Source of the DNA: Marasmius tenuissimus
Taxonomy: Eukaryota; Basidiomycota; Agaricomycetes; Agaricales; Marasmiaceae
Reading direction: 5' to 3'
NCBI GenBank assembly: GCA_029532415.1
Contig: JAQOTA010000046.1
Span: 1,116,001 to 1,180,000, forward strand
Length of the DNA stretch: 64,000 bases
The notes beneath the pieces were generated by a model. The model saw nothing but the letters and a program-made list of their open reading frames with translations, did no database searches and had not been told where the DNA came from. Below are positions 45,029-58,540 of this stretch, piece after piece. A program made the position numbers and the translations under genes. How positions within the stretch are numbered: the stretch's first letter is position 1; every line of letters starts with the position of its first letter.

Positions 45029-48000
45029 ATCTATTTCAACTATATTTTCATATGTAATCTAATCCAATTCAGTGTCTTCTCCCCGCCAATCCTTTCTCTA
45101 CGGTAGTACCCTGTGTCTCCCTATTTCTCTCCAAATTTCCCAAATCCCCTTCCATCCCTCTTATTATTTGCTCACACACCCCCTAAATTTATCGTATTTC
45201 GCAACATGGAGGGAACTAGTGGAGGAGGGTTTCAGAAACTGATCACGGAAGTCGAAGGGAAAAGTGACGCTGTGATAAGCTGAATGCTACCGGCGATGTT
45301 GAAGTCGAAGTGACAGCTGCCGGTCGTGGGAGCATAACGTGGGAGGATGAAGCTGTCAGTTCAATAGCTGTCAGTTGAATGTGGGTGCTGCGATAACGAG
45401 GTGAAGAGCGAAGAGGCATTGGCAAAAGACAAGAGGGCAATTGCGGCAGGCAGACCCGGAAGGCGGAAGCGTGGGACCGAGTGCCAACCAAAACAAATTG
45501 TCCAGGCCGGGCCGTTATATTTCGACAATGATGGCGAGAGACGTACAAGTGATGTCATTCACGCAATTTTGATCTCCGCTCCAACGTCCTTTCGAACCAC
45601 CACTATCCCTGTCTTTAGTGGATAATTCTCTCGATTCCTATGGACTTGCTTGCTGGCGACACTCTGAGTACGATGTGAAATGTCGAATTCATGACGCTGA
45701 TCACCACTACTCCTCTGGTGTATGGATCGTAAGATCTGAGGGCTCACCCAGTGAGCTTCAGCGCCTCCCCTCTCCCACGACACCCGCTCATCTAGTTCTA
45801 TTCATAGAGATAGCTCAGGACAAGACTCGACAATTCGCCCTTCGTCGGCTGTCGCTCAAGGACTGATAGAGCTGATATTGAGGGTGTTGATAGCTGTTAG
45901 TGCTATGGGCTGGTGAGGGACAAAGAAGGGCCTTTACGAGATGATGAACGAGAGTCACTGTACCAGAGGCGAGAAATCACAGAGCAGACCTACAACGGTG
46001 CGAACGGTTTCACTGGTTTACTCAGGGACGTCTCGAGTACTAACGAGTCTACAGGTCCTACCTGACGGCGGTTGCTTCCTATTGCTGATTACGCAAACAG
46101 AGAGGAAGATAGAGATCCGAGCCATTAACAACGCGTATCGCCTGGTCACATCTCTGCCATATCAAACTATGCCTCATGCCCGTTTTTGGGTCTCTTTTAC
46201 GCACCTGGTTTCTGCCTGTGCCTTTCAACCCTCGAGTGAGTCTCCGAGGGAGAGCGAGGGTGGCCAAACAGGCAGCTCTCGAGATACGGACGCAATCAAC
46301 CACTTGTTCCAAGACTCTGCCGTATACATAGATGTCTTTACGACGAGGCCCTGTGCTGCACCTCCACATCCTCCCACTATCTCTTCGGATTTTCAGCATG
46401 ATCGCTCTAGCATCCCCTTCCTCCGATCTCAAAGCCATTTTTGTTACTGCCCTGAACGTCCGTCTGAGCGTATGCCTCGTCGTCAGACCAGATGAGCAGT
46501 CCTGCTTTATCCGCGTCGCCGGCGTTGGTCGAGGAAACATGTCCATGTCAGAAAACTGGGGCGGGCTCCGCACCTGAAAATCTTTGGGTCGCGGAGGGAC
46601 AGATCAGACGAGGCCATTTGAGTTTGTGGAGGGGGATCGTACCGGCGGATTCAGCAGGCGAGAATTCAATGCTTTTTCTTTCAAATAGTTGGCTTGCTGA
46701 CCAACCGTACAAGGCCTGCAAGATCCACCTCGAGGTTGTCCGGGAGGGTGAGCAGAAAAACCCTCCTTGGGGTGGGCTTATGTGTACACTCGGCCCGCCG
46801 CCCTCAAGTATCACCCACGACCGCTCGCGCTGGTGGTCGCCGTCTTCGTCGTGGAAATCGCTCGGCAAAGTCAAACCTCGGTCTTCTTCGAGAATTTCAT
46901 CTTCATAAATGTCGCTGAACATCGACGTCTTACATTGATTCCTCGTCATTCTGCGAAGTGCACAAACCTCGGTCATCGATATCATGGACGATGGTCTCCA
47001 GATTGGCGATCTAGGTGACCTCCTACGTTGGAATACGTAACCGAAGATAAGATTAGAGCGGGTATAGTAGCGCCTGCATGCGCGTATTCACCTGGAATGG
47101 TGTATGAACACTGTTCACTTTGATTATGGACTCCAGATGAGTCGGGCTTCTCCTCTTGAGTGCATCTAGTCATCTATCTGCGCGTACAAGCTCACAGGTC
47201 TAATTCTCTTTCTCCATTATAGCATATAGGTGTCAACATTCATCCAGGTTTCCGTGAGGGATATCGATGCTGGGGTGAACGCCCGTCCAAGGCAAGGAAG
47301 GAAGGGGGCTTGTAAGGTGGGAATCCCTTGGTCATTTGACGTTTAGAGTGTTGACGACGTGAGGTATTTAGGTTCTGGATGAGGATGAGTTCAATAAGCC
47401 GTATTAGCTAGTGCGAATTTTCCGCCTTTCTACGGTCTTTTTGTCGCTACCCCAGTCACTTTACGGCTCCCGCTGCAACCACAGATCATTGTCACCTCAT
47501 TTTCTCTCCCTTCCGGTATTTCTGTTTCCTCTTGCTACCCACCACACTTCGCGACAGACCTCATTCCTTCGTGTACCTTTTTTCACGATGGCTATGTAGA
47601 CTCTACACCACCTATACATGTGTGCACTCCTCGGGTCGGTTCAAAAAACATGTAGTCGTACGTTTCCTGGTCTCGCCCGACATTCAGGCCAATACTTTTT
47701 GGGTGCAATTAATCTCCTGGCATAGTATCCGACTCATCTGTCGCCGAAAATATACGCTAACAGATGGTTTCGCAGAGGAGCGATGAACGAAAAGATCAAA
47801 TCAAGCTACAATGATCACCCGATGGATACGTGATGCTGGCTCGATGCTGGCGATACTAAACAAGCAAAACGGCGAAAAGTCGTGCAATTCTTGCCAGTTA
47901 TGCACTCGAATACGCTTTTAGATCATCCGCAGAAAGTGGGACTCGCCTCTGACTACACGACAATGACACCTTGTCATGACTCATGAGTAGGCCTTCGCCT

Positions 48001-48303
48001 TGGAGAACGGACCCCAAGTTATTCATCGCCAAGTGACCTTAGCAGGACATATCATACAGTGATGCTTTCCCGAGGAGCTGTGCTGATTTTGAACGGCCCA
48101 TAAGTATATGGGCCCACGTTGACTCTGATGACCTCCATCCTTCCTCCCCACACCTCGAATCTAGGACACACTATCGTCGATGCGCGGGGAATTTTTGTAC
48201 GTAGATCAGGTGTTTGTGTGCAGCTGAGATTGATTGTTGGTCGGATTAGGCTCATGTTACCTTTCTTCATTCCCCTTGAGATATTCTTGCTCTTCTCAAC
48301 TAA
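45029..48303. other. 3.3 kb without a confident gene
   Basis: Open frames at 45401-45866 and 46548-46985 give no recognisable family. From about 47400 the DNA resembles the region upstream of locus D (about 50940-51430), marking the start of duplicated block C. Confidence 0.4.
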
Positions 48304-48720
48304 CATTTGCCTTGAGGATCGAGTCACCTCTGCTCCCCACGGTCACTCCTCTTCAACTCGTCCCTTTTACATAAATACGCGATCCTGGGGATCCAGAGCG
48401 GTTTGGCTTCCGGAAGCTAGCAATACGATCCAGTGAAATTTGGCCCTCGGAGATCTATACCGCTGGTCGAGCCGAGGGTGCTAACAGTGGCAAATTCACA
48501 ATGACTTTCGCGCGGATAGGGTGAGCTTATTCTGAACAGGCTGCTCTTCACATGCTGACTGATAGATAATGCAGCCCTACCAACGTTGTAGCTATCAATC
48601 TCAATCTGTAGGTCTCTTGCGTGACAATTACTGACCTTCCGTTGGGACTCATCAGCTTCTTTATTTAGCAAAGAACCTAGCACATTCTTCACAGCATCTA
48701 ACGATATTCCGGTCACGGCT
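48304..48720 (+). pseudogene. Membrane-protein family, locus C relic
   Basis: LRIESPLLPTVTPLQLVPFT, then a stop where the family has Trp (PFT-stop-IRDPGDPERFGFRK), then SGKFTMTFARIG and exons with VVAINLN-like and TFFTASN-like text. The membrane and cytosolic exons are missing; a CACTA-like element lies 270 bp downstream. Confidence 0.6.
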
Positions 48721-48989
48721 CAAGCCTTCCAAAGCTCTATGATGTTAGTAACTGGTAACTGACCTCGAAACTCATTGATTTGTATACGAGTGTTTTTATT
48801 TGGAACTAGGGCAATCAAAAGTATGTACACTGGAATCATAGCCAGGTGCTACCGACTCCAGACGGAACTCGGTGGTTGAAGCCCTGATGCACTCATAAGG
48901 ATTGGATCGATCAGCCCCGACGCTGTGTCTGACGGTAAAATTCCAAATGGAAGAAGTGGCGCGACGCTTTGACTCCTACCACTACCATC

Positions 48990-49737
48990 TTGCACGGCGG
49001 GATTTTTGATGTCCACTCGTGGTTTGTGTGGTGATGTCCAGTCGGTTGTCCAGTCGGTTGCCAGTCGGTTGTCCAGTCGGTTGTCCACAGCTTGTCAGTC
49101 ACAATTCGGTCACAGATACGCTAATCATGAGGGAAAACTGTCACAGGTTTCACTTTTTTGCCCAGTGAGTATGAATAAATTGCCGAAGAGTGAAGTTTGA
49201 GCTGCTCGTGCTCATACCAGATTCTAAGAGGTGAAGTTCTGTGCTTGGATGAGTTTGAAAGAGCATCCTCAATGCCTGGATCAAGCACATGGACTTAACC
49301 TACCATGGGTAGGTCTAAGTACTTATCCCATGCATTGTGCCTCGAGTTCATATACCTGGTTTTGTAGCAGGGCTGACGCCACCGGGCGTGTTCCGAGGTC
49401 ATAATTCTTCGAGAGGTTCCCCTTGTTGCGTGAAAGAGAGGTGGCCTGAGGGAGGTTCGCGCTCGAAAGGGAGGTGCAGGAACCATCACAATTACAAAAG
49501 GCCGGAAGGCATCAAGGCTACGTAAGCTGGTCTCACCAAGGGTGCACAGGGCCACCCCTTTCAAAAAATAATGAAAATTAATACTGATAACCGGAAATGC
49601 TCAGATGAATAAACAGCTTTTTTGTTGAATTTGTGGTCACAGCCTATGAGTGGACAACCTACTAGACAACCGACTGGACAACCGACTGGACATCACCACG
49701 CAAAGCACGAGTGGACATCAAAAATCCCGCCGTGTTG
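48990..49737. mobile_element. CACTA-like non-autonomous element (742 bp), target duplication TTG
   Basis: Element 48993-49734 begins CACGGCGGGATTTTTGATG and ends with the inverse. The inverted ends extend about 100 bp and contain repeated subterminal GTCGGTTGTCCA units (five on the left, about four inverted on the right). TTG flanks both sides (48990-48992, 49735-49737). CACG-type ends, 3-bp duplication and subterminal repeats are the marks of the CMC/CACTA group. No transposase inside. Confidence 0.8.
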
Positions 49738-51771
49738 GATTCCTGGTCCGCCAGATTGTTATGAATCACTTCCTTTTATGATCGAATTCATATTTTGCAA
49801 CGTAAATTCCACCTGAACCTCATTCTCCACAAGCTCACCAACAGCAATGCTTGGACTCGCAATCTTTCCAATGCCGCTCTGACTCGGATTCAGACTGGGA
49901 TAGTGATAGAATTGAACTCCTCGCTGGTTAATTTGCTCACCCGAGATTGGATAGTATCTCTAAGCGTGCTCGTATAGGACCCATGTTCTTCATCGTTAGC
50001 CATTCCGTTTTACCTAGAGTCTGTGCTGATGGCTGGTAGTCTTGGTGTGATCAAAGTAGTACGTACACCTGTACGCACTGAGTTCCGTTCTAGGACTTGT
50101 TTCGGCAATCTCAGTCGTTCACAGGTGGTTTCCTGGGGTGACGTATAGTATAATCAAGTTGATCAACTCATCACAGCTGGGCTATCCATCACTGACCTCT
50201 TTGGCATTCAGGAACGGTCGTCTGGTTGATGGCAAAAAGACCGCGGCCCCGCAAATGTGGTTACACGAATGTGGTACGGCAGGCAACCGGAAAGTGGCTA
50301 GATTGAGGCAAGTCTCTGGATCTCTATGATTCGAGAGATCTTTTGACGGTATCCACCTTCACACATAACCTACCTTTTGACACGCATATACACAAAAACT
50401 AAAGAAACATGACGTTCCGCTGACCGCCTACAGTACCAATTCTTCAACTCTTTTCTTTCGCTTAAATACGGCTCCAGCTCTTTGAAAGACGGACGAGTCA
50501 CAACCATCAGACAGTACCCATTGTCAAGTATTACTGCGATGTGCTCAATGATGCTGCATATGGGCTCGGACCGGCAAGGATCTGCCACCGGAGGACTCGG
50601 ACCGAGACAGTTTGAGGCTGTGTCCAGGCAGTAAATCTGCATGACCACTCAAACGTGCGGCTTGCTCTCGTACCACCAACCAACCGAACTCACAGTTCCA
50701 TGTCTTTGGTTGTCATTGCTCACCCCTTCAACGTTCGGCGCGCCGAACAACCCCTCGTCTTCAATTGCCTTCTAGAATCCTATTCTGGCTTTTTGCCAGC
50801 CCTTGAAGACGTCTCAAAACGACCCAGACTGAATTGGACTGTCGGACTTGCTGGCTGTGTTAACTGAACTCGGGGATATCTCTACGTGTTTCTTCGCGGC
50901 GTAAATTTGGTTTGCTACCGGTTGTTGCTCAACTATGGTGCCAGTCTCTATCTCCCTCGGTCCCTTCGTTATCATTCCAGTCGCCATACATCCTTAGGTG
51001 CAAGTCCGAACTGGCTATCATTTTTTTCTTTCTCATTTGCCGCTTCTGTTTCCCCTTCAATCTTACTCGCCAATGGCCATACCTCACGACAATCTTACGT
51101 CTCGGCCCGTCTGTTTTCAGTGCTTACTGCTTTGTTCTCGATGGTTTCCACACATACGTACTTCTTGAGTTGAATTGAGCCGCTATTCATCTTTCCAGTT
51201 CTCGCCTGACATTCGCGCCAAAATTGATCCATCTCTGCGCTCGCATCGCTACTGATCACGGTCGTACATCACATGATACGTCAGACTAGCTTGCCCCATC
51301 CTGGCATGGTTTCTGAGTCTTTTGCCGCTGATGATGATATGCTATCAGATGGTTTCTTAAGGAAACAACGGACAAAAATATATGATCAAGCCACAATGAT
51401 CCGCGTACGGACGTTTGACAAGCTGATAATCTTACCGTCGCCATACCTATTTATATGGAATAGGGCAAACCCTTGCAGTAATTGCCAGCCCAGCGCACAC
51501 ACTCGCCAATTCTTTCCAGAGTGAGTAATTTTCCCATTTTGGCCAAATTACTATAGACTAAGATGGTAGTAGAGCAACTGCTACGTCACATCATATATCT
51601 TGAGCTAGCGTAAATCAAAGCCTGATGGTTGGCCGTTGCACTCGACTATGGTATTTCAACTGTAACAACATCAGAAGCGCCTTGTTTGAACCGTGCACGA
51701 CGCCAACCCCCCTTTTGCTCCCCCCTTCATCTGGAACTCGAAATTGTGCGCGAACAATACATTCACTTGAC
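49738..51771. other. Duplicated-block spacer between loci C and D
   Basis: The sequence near 49860-49960 (for example CAGACTGGGATAGTGATAGAATTG) parallels 53800-53850 downstream of locus D. No gene is supported. Confidence 0.45.
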
Positions 51772-53117
51772 ATGTACGTATATCGTTGCTTGATTTGGAC
51801 CAAATCGGTTAACAAAACAATCGCTCAGGCGGGCAGGACTCCTCGTGGTCGTATTGTATCCTCTCCTCTCGAGGTTCTGCTGCACGTCAGCTCTCAGACT
51901 TAAACAACTACCGACTAGAGTCACTAATTTCCAGCCCGTCACTTTTACATGGGTGCGAGGGACTGGGGATCCGATACGGTTTGGCTTTCAGAAAGTACCA
52001 TATGGGACCGGGACTGACACTCCGTCGGAAACCTTAACTGTTGAAGGAGCCAACCTGGCCCAAAGCGGTGAATTTACGCTCACTTTCATGCGGACGCTGT
52101 GAGTATATTCTGAGTGGGCTGCTCATCAAATATCCGAGTTGGCTGAATGATAATACAGCTCTTTTGACGTCGTAGCTATTGACCTTGAATCGTAAGACTG
52201 ATTCGAGAAAGTCAGTGATATCCCGCCGAGGCTCATCATCATTTTTTTCCCCATAGAAGCTCTGGCACATTCTTCACGGCGCATAACCGCGTGTTGGTGG
52301 ATCCTACTCAAGCGTCGCCCAGTGCAACAAGGTAAGCATTTACGTAGCATCTCAAAGACTGGATCTTTTGCTGATGCCAAAGCTAGTATACCGACGTTAA
52401 CAAGTTCAGGTTCTATCATCAGCCCCAATGCAACGCCGACAACCCTTTCTTCGTGCGGCTATATATCTTCATTATCCTATCCGACTCCCTCATATATTTC
52501 TTAGTGATTTAAATGGCTCACCTGAGGCTACAGCTTCTACGCCAGTGAGTACTGGTGCGACAGAGTCGTCGTCAACCTCAAAGAGTCCTGTACCTATAAT
52601 CGTTGGGAGTACTGTTGGCGGGTTCCTTTTCCTACTTATTGTTATTGTGGTTCTCTGCCGCCGCCGCTTCCGAATGGGGTTCAAGTTCAAATTTCCTGAA
52701 CTGCATCGAAGCCGGCAGAGCTTGAGTGACCCCACTCTACCGATTTTTACCCCACACGACCATTCTTCGAGCTCCATGGGCCAAAGAGAGCTTCCGAGAG
52801 ACACGGGAAGGAATCAGGCGGTCCAATTATTGGGCACTGTGTTTCAAGAGCGAAAACCGCCAACTCCGGAGTTACTATCACAACTGCAGCTTCAGAATCC
52901 TACTGGCCATTACGAGCGCTCGCAGGGATTGCGCCCTCCACAGGCTGATGGTACTGGCCAACATAATGTAGACGAATTGGTCGAGCGAGCAGTGCAGGGG
53001 TTGCAAAGCCAGCTTGATGTTATGGCGCTGCGGATGTTTCAGCTAGAGGGCGAGGTGGCGGAGCAGGCTCCCCCGAGATATACTCCCTCAGGCAACCCAA
53101 GCCACCCGAGTGATTAG
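51772..53117 (+). CDS. Single-pass membrane protein, locus D (best intact member)
   Basis: The start codon is split by an intron: AT 51772-51773, intron 51774-51828, G 51829, giving MRAGLLVVVLYPLLSRFCC as signal peptide. The ectodomain (ALRLKQLP, TFTWVRGTGDPIRFGFQK, SGEFTLTFMRT, then FDVVAIDLES and GTFFTAHN) is followed by a Thr/Ser stalk, a membrane segment (IIVGSTVGGFLFLLIVIVVL) at about 52596-52660, the basic CRRRFRMGFKFKF, and a tail with VERAVQGLQSQL...QLEGEVAEQAPPRYT ending TAG before 53118. About 330 aa. It sits at the head of a block also containing a glutathione transferase gene. Surface sensing or adhesion is possible; no known family function. Exons join in frame as far as I can follow. 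Confidence 0.7.
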
Positions 53118-55034
53118 GTTGTCCTTAATACGACCGCCGATCGGCAAGTAGAGCCTCTGGTGTACAAGTAGTTGAGTTGTAATGTTCAGTAATCAGACAG
53201 CAGTACTGAGCATCGGGACTTTGGATAGCTTAGTGGACTCTTTGTCATTCTAGCTGGCTCTGACGATTATGTGGATTCAAAGCCGCTTTGGTTAACAAGC
53301 CGTCTTGTGGTTTGTTTCTTAAAACGCTCGGATGTCCGAAACCAATTACATAACCTTCTCTCCGGAGGCGGCTGGAAGGAGTTGGCCGGAGACCGAGCGA
53401 CATGCAGCCGCGCCGACAACTTCTGGCCTCAGCTCAGCAAAAAATTTGTCCTGACTCCTTATTGCCATCAGAAATTAACATGAGCAATGAGCAGACGGTC
53501 TGTACTCGCTGCTTGTCGGCCATCGCCAATCATGACTGGTCGGGACTCGGAAGCTTGGCTCGGGAGGTGGCTGATGTACCGCCACTAGGATCGGACCGAG
53601 CAACCTTGAGGCTGTGCCCAGGACCACCGAGTTGAAATTGGAATCCGAACAAAGCCAAGACCCTTGTTTGCTCCCTCCCACCATATCATTTCGAATCTCA
53701 TATCTTCTCTATCGTTCACCTCTTTTACGCTCACCTGGATTCTCTATCCCAGAATATCTATTTACAAATGATTTTACACGAGCTTACGTCTTTCCACGAC
53801 TCAGACTCCAAACTGGAATAGTGATCGGATTGGACCTCTCGCTGGCTGAAATTGGGTGGTAGTGCTGCGTGTACTATTGCGGAATCACCAAGGTATGCTG
53901 TCGGTCATCACCTATTTTCTTTCGCAATCTGATCTAACTCTTGCCCTTCTATTAGGGCTCCTCGTCGAAGTGAACTGCCTCTTCTCCGCACGCATCTTCT
54001 CCGCACAATGGACACCGTCTATCTCTACCTCAGAAAAGGATGCTCGCACTCCGAACACAATATCCTCAGTACGCCCACGGGTTTCGGTTGAACAACAGCC
54101 ACGTGCATGTCGTTGATACGGGCAAAGGAGATGGAGTGATTAGAAGCTGAAGTGATCAGACGAAGACATTTTACAGAGGCTGGGCGGCACTGGCTGGAAC
54201 CTGTACGTTTTGTTTGCTCTTACTGTCACCAGCGAACTGACGTGAACCTTTTAAGTTCTTTCAGACGGCCAAACATACATATGTTGTCTCTGTTTGCTGG
54301 AAGTACCCATGAAAGCTATCCTGCTGCTGTCATCTGGGATCAAGAGTCACAAAAAACGTGCCATTCCGTTAGGCCATCCACAGATTTTGCTCAATGGCTT
54401 TACTGTATGGGAGACAGTGTGTTCAAGCTCGCGCATCGTGACGACGCAAGGTCAACTTACGGCCAAGAGAAGCTCTGTGTGTGATGGATACCAAGAAGTA
54501 TTTGATGCTGCAGAGAGGCTAAAGATTCCACAAGCTTGACTCGGTAAGTTCTCCCCCTTGTTCGCTTTCAAAAGACGCACTAAGGTCCTTTCGAAAGCCT
54601 CGGTACGCATCAGCCACGGGTAGAGTAATATCGACGAGGCGCTCGCGATGAGGTACTGGCTGGAATGATAGAAATCTGCAGGCCGGTGCTGCTCAGATAC
54701 TGCCCCTCCTCACGGCTTCCCTGCTCGAGGCTATCCATTCCCTTGCAACATCTTCGTTCCTCTATCAGATGTGTTTACCCGACTCTTCACCTGTAGTCAT
54801 CGAAAACCTCGAGTCATAACCCATCGATCAGACACTTCTCAATGATGAGTGGATATCAGCCCACCATATCAAAAGCATTCATTACTTCTGTGTCCGTTCA
54901 CGGCGTCACCTCGCGCCGATGATCTCCTTACCCTTCCACGATTGCTGTATGGTATTCTGGGGTTGAATTCAAGTACATCGCTATTCGGGACATCTCAGAG
55001 TGTACGGTCTTGCCGACGATATCTGGCTCTCCTA
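53118..55034. other. Spacer between locus D and transferase gene 1
   Basis: No confident gene. Several stretches match 59880-60940 in the second block, with insertions and losses. Confidence 0.5.
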
Positions 55035-55798
55035 TTACACTATCGCATTCGTCACTTTCTTCAGCTTTCCACCCGCCCATGACTCCATATCCTTCCATTC
55101 CTTGCTCTCCTCCCCAAAGGCATATCTGTGGCCCCATGCGGATGCTGCCAATGCGAGGTCAGCGAATACATAGTTGGCATCGCCGCTACTCTCTCCATGT
55201 TGCTTCTCCACCTCCTCGAAAGCTTTCTTCGCTTTGGCCCACACCTCTTTCTGCTCCTCAGCCGAGAGCGTAATCTCCACAGGCGCTCCACGTTTTCGAA
55301 CAAATTCTCTCATCTCATCCGACCACAAGCTCGTTCCTTTGGGGAACGTGATGGGGAACGTGACTCCGAAGGCTGCCTCCCTCGCGCTGATGAGGTCTCT
55401 TTGAGCCTTGTTCGTGCCCTCGGCGAATAGCTTTGGTGTACCGGGGTACGCTTCGTCGAGGTACTCGGCGATGGTGAACGAATCGGAGACGGTCTTGTTC
55501 TTGTCCGAGTCGTGGAGGAAGGGAACGGTGTATTTTGGTGAACCGTCGGGGTGTGTGGCAGTTGGAGCGGCACCCACGGATTTGGCGGTGGGCACGAGGG
55601 CGGCGGGGGCGAGGTCAATGAGTTTGAAGGGGAGCTTTTTGTAGTTGAGGGCGAACCTATGGATGGGTGGTCAACAGTTGTCAATGACGGATGACCGAAG
55701 TGGGAGGGAAGAACCACCCACATGATCTTTCGTGTATGTGAACTACATCCGAGGTGTTCGGGGAACTTGGAAGGACCGAGGCCGTAGAGAGTTAACAT
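55035..55798 (-). CDS. Glutathione S-transferase-like protein 1 (232 aa)
   Basis: Two exons, 55798-55722 and 55656-55035, join so that an ATG codon (Met 26) is restored across the intron, giving KIMFALNYKKLPFKLIDL. The N-terminal thioredoxin-type part (MLTLYGLGPSKFPEHLGC..) contains PKYTVPFLHDSDKNKTVSDS with the cis-Pro and the S-D-S glutathione-contacting motif, then IAEYLDEAYPGTPKLF. The helical C-terminal part contains FADLALAASAWGHRYAFG. The sequence resembles fungal etherase-related/FuA-type transferases; soluble, glutathione-dependent, possibly for aromatic or stress compounds. A TATA box lies about 40 nt upstream (near 55838). Intact; one of a tandem pair. Confidence 0.85.
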
Positions 55799-58540
55799 TG
55801 TCGGGTGTTGTATGTTACTCTCGTGAATGGATGTGGTTGTTTTATACTTAGGAACTTGAAACCCTGGGTGCGCAGGGAATGGGGATACACAAAACCATTA
55901 CCAATCCTCGAGGCGTGACACTGTGCTCGAACCGAGGCGGGCCCCAGCGTACGGCGTTCAGCGTGCAGCGTGCTTAGGGTCGCTACCTGTGGCGGACGTC
56001 CATGCTGTGAAACGATGTGGATGAGCAAGCATATGAATTGGAGATGAATAAGAAACGATGATTAGATGAGTAAACTTCAAGCAGCCCTGCAGGTTCGTTT
56101 CTGATGGATCCGGGGAACCAGCGAAATTTCTTTGCAATGTTGATCAATCAATCACCTCCTATTCGATGGATTCGTTTCAGAATCTGGGCTGAGGCGTAAC
56201 CAGAGCGATTGATGTGAAGTAAGCCTAGAGGAGAGTCGATTGCGTCTATTTATTCGGTGGTTGATGAACCTGAAGGACCTCGCAATCGATGGCTCCGCTT
56301 TAACGTTTCAACCTCTGATCAAAAGTATTGCAGAGAGCTGATGTGAGCATACAAATGAAAGTTAATCAAGATCGAATCACCGAAATTTCAGACCCTTGGC
56401 ACAGGCGGTTTACCTCAAGTAGGTAATGGAAACATGCATGCAAGGCCACCATGGGATTGAGCTGAAGACCGGGTTGAGTATTCTAAATCTTCCGTCCGGA
56501 ACAGGGAATGCCTTTGTTTATCGAGCCAGTATTGAAATTTTGGAATGCAGTTACAGGTAGGTCTACTTTACGCCCTCTCGTGTTCAAGACTCTCCATTTC
56601 GGAAGTAGTTGAGGAACTGCCACCGTGATCGGACCTGGAGACCATGTGGCTGTGTCCCGGGCCTTGCGCTTTTACCACCACCATTGAGTTCTAGTACGGC
56701 TTTACCTATCAGCATCATCTCATTAAGCATTATGCTTATCTCTCTCCGTCAACTCTCGTCCAAATTATCTTTTGATCTCAATGTGGGTTACCGAGTCAGT
56801 CCTTCCATGATTTGAGCTAACTGACGACGAACAGCGAACCTTCCTTCTACATTCGCGTCTGGGTCGTCCATCAAAGTCAACTACGGGCCCTTGATAACAG
56901 CTCAACCTACTCACGGCAACTATGACCTTGGTCGAGGATTAATCACTTCAAGACAGACAAAGGAGACCGAGTGACTGCATGAAGGCATTCTGAATATCGG
57001 CTAGACTCCGTACATTTTAATCACCAACTTGCCAGCAGACACACTGAGCGAATCTCTCAGATCTCTTTTTGACAGCCAGCGAAGGATAGGCTCCATTAAT
57101 CTCAGTGAGGAGAGCCACAACAGCGACAGGGGATATGTCATTCCGAACTACGAGCCACGTACCATGCACCATTTCACCAGGAAAATCTCCTGTCTTGTCG
57201 TATGGGAGGCGCTATGAACAACCTCGCATCCCAGGAGAGTTCATGGTCAGTATGCGGCGCAGATTCGGTTGATGGGAATCGCTCGGTATTGGATCTTGGG
57301 GAGGATGCCTCAGACAGTTAGACACGTTCCGCTCGGTATGTTTCGCTTATGTTCTTCGCTCAAAAGGGATGCTACGGCCCTTTTAGAACCTTCAGCTCGC
57401 TTTAGTCACGCTGTATGTGCCCTTCCATCCGCGCCCTTGCTATTGGACTCACGTGAATCCGGCTCCCTTAGTCATTGTTGGACGGGAAAACAGGGATTGT
57501 TGTGACAGCTCCCGTTTGCGGGATTGAATGCCAAGGCTTGGATAAATTCTTTGCTTTGAGTATCCAGCTTGATTACTCTGACATCCCCTCCAGTCCCTTT
57601 AATTTCGATTATCCCGATTACCCCAGACTTCCCCGGCTGTATTTGGTTGTACCCTTTTGTATCCCTTGCTACTCGCCATAAGTAACTCGGGAGTCAAATT
57701 TCAAAACGCATTCGATGTCTCATCAATTGCTTTTCTATCCCAAGGAAAAGATCTTCCATAACCTTTATACTTGCTTGAGTACCAACGAGTGCCAACCCTC
57801 ACAATTCCGGACCCCAGCTACCGCTGGGAAACCACACTAGGAAATTAAAGTTTCGGATTGGGACTCCGAAGTATTCATTGCATGGGAGTAACACGGTATG
57901 AATCAGTCGTGAACAACTCGGAGTCTGAAGTATATCCATAGGCGCACAGGCTTTGACTGCTGAGGGGACAAACAACTCAGTTGGCTGAGCTGCAGACGAG
58001 CAATTGTTGACTTTCTGATAGGGGATGCCACTGACCACCCCAATGGCGATGCAAGCCTATTTCTTGTACGTCCTCCGTGTTCCCTGACGCCCTCTCGTTC
58101 TCAGTTGAAGCTCTAAGGTAGATGGTTCCCAAGGGTAGTGATGTTGTGGTTGAATGAAAGCTATGATCACTGATGACATCTGAATCAGAACATAGATACA
58201 ACACCAACGTGTCCATCGATTCTGAGAGAGAGGAAGAGTCTCTCTAGTTAGATGTCCAAACTCACTTATGCTTTGTCTCTCACGGGAGTACAATTCAGCA
58301 TCAATCATAGTGAGCCAAGAGGGTTGTGACAGAGCGCCTATACATCACATATCATATCTCAAACTATGAAGGTGATACAGCTTAGTGGAATGAATCAGAG
58401 GCTAGAGGGTCTGATGTTTAGTTGTGTACACTAATACAGCATCTTTGACCGCAACTACAGCCCACATGACACCAACCGCTTCTTCACTCCTCCCTTCACC
58501 ACCCACATCTTACTGAGTTTCCCAGAAATATTCAGCTGAT
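55799..58540. other. Downstream part of duplicated block D
   Basis: No confident gene. Parts at 55970-56100, 56620-56700 and 57030-57480 match 61890-62010, 62510-62600 and 62990-63400 of block E. Confidence 0.5.
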
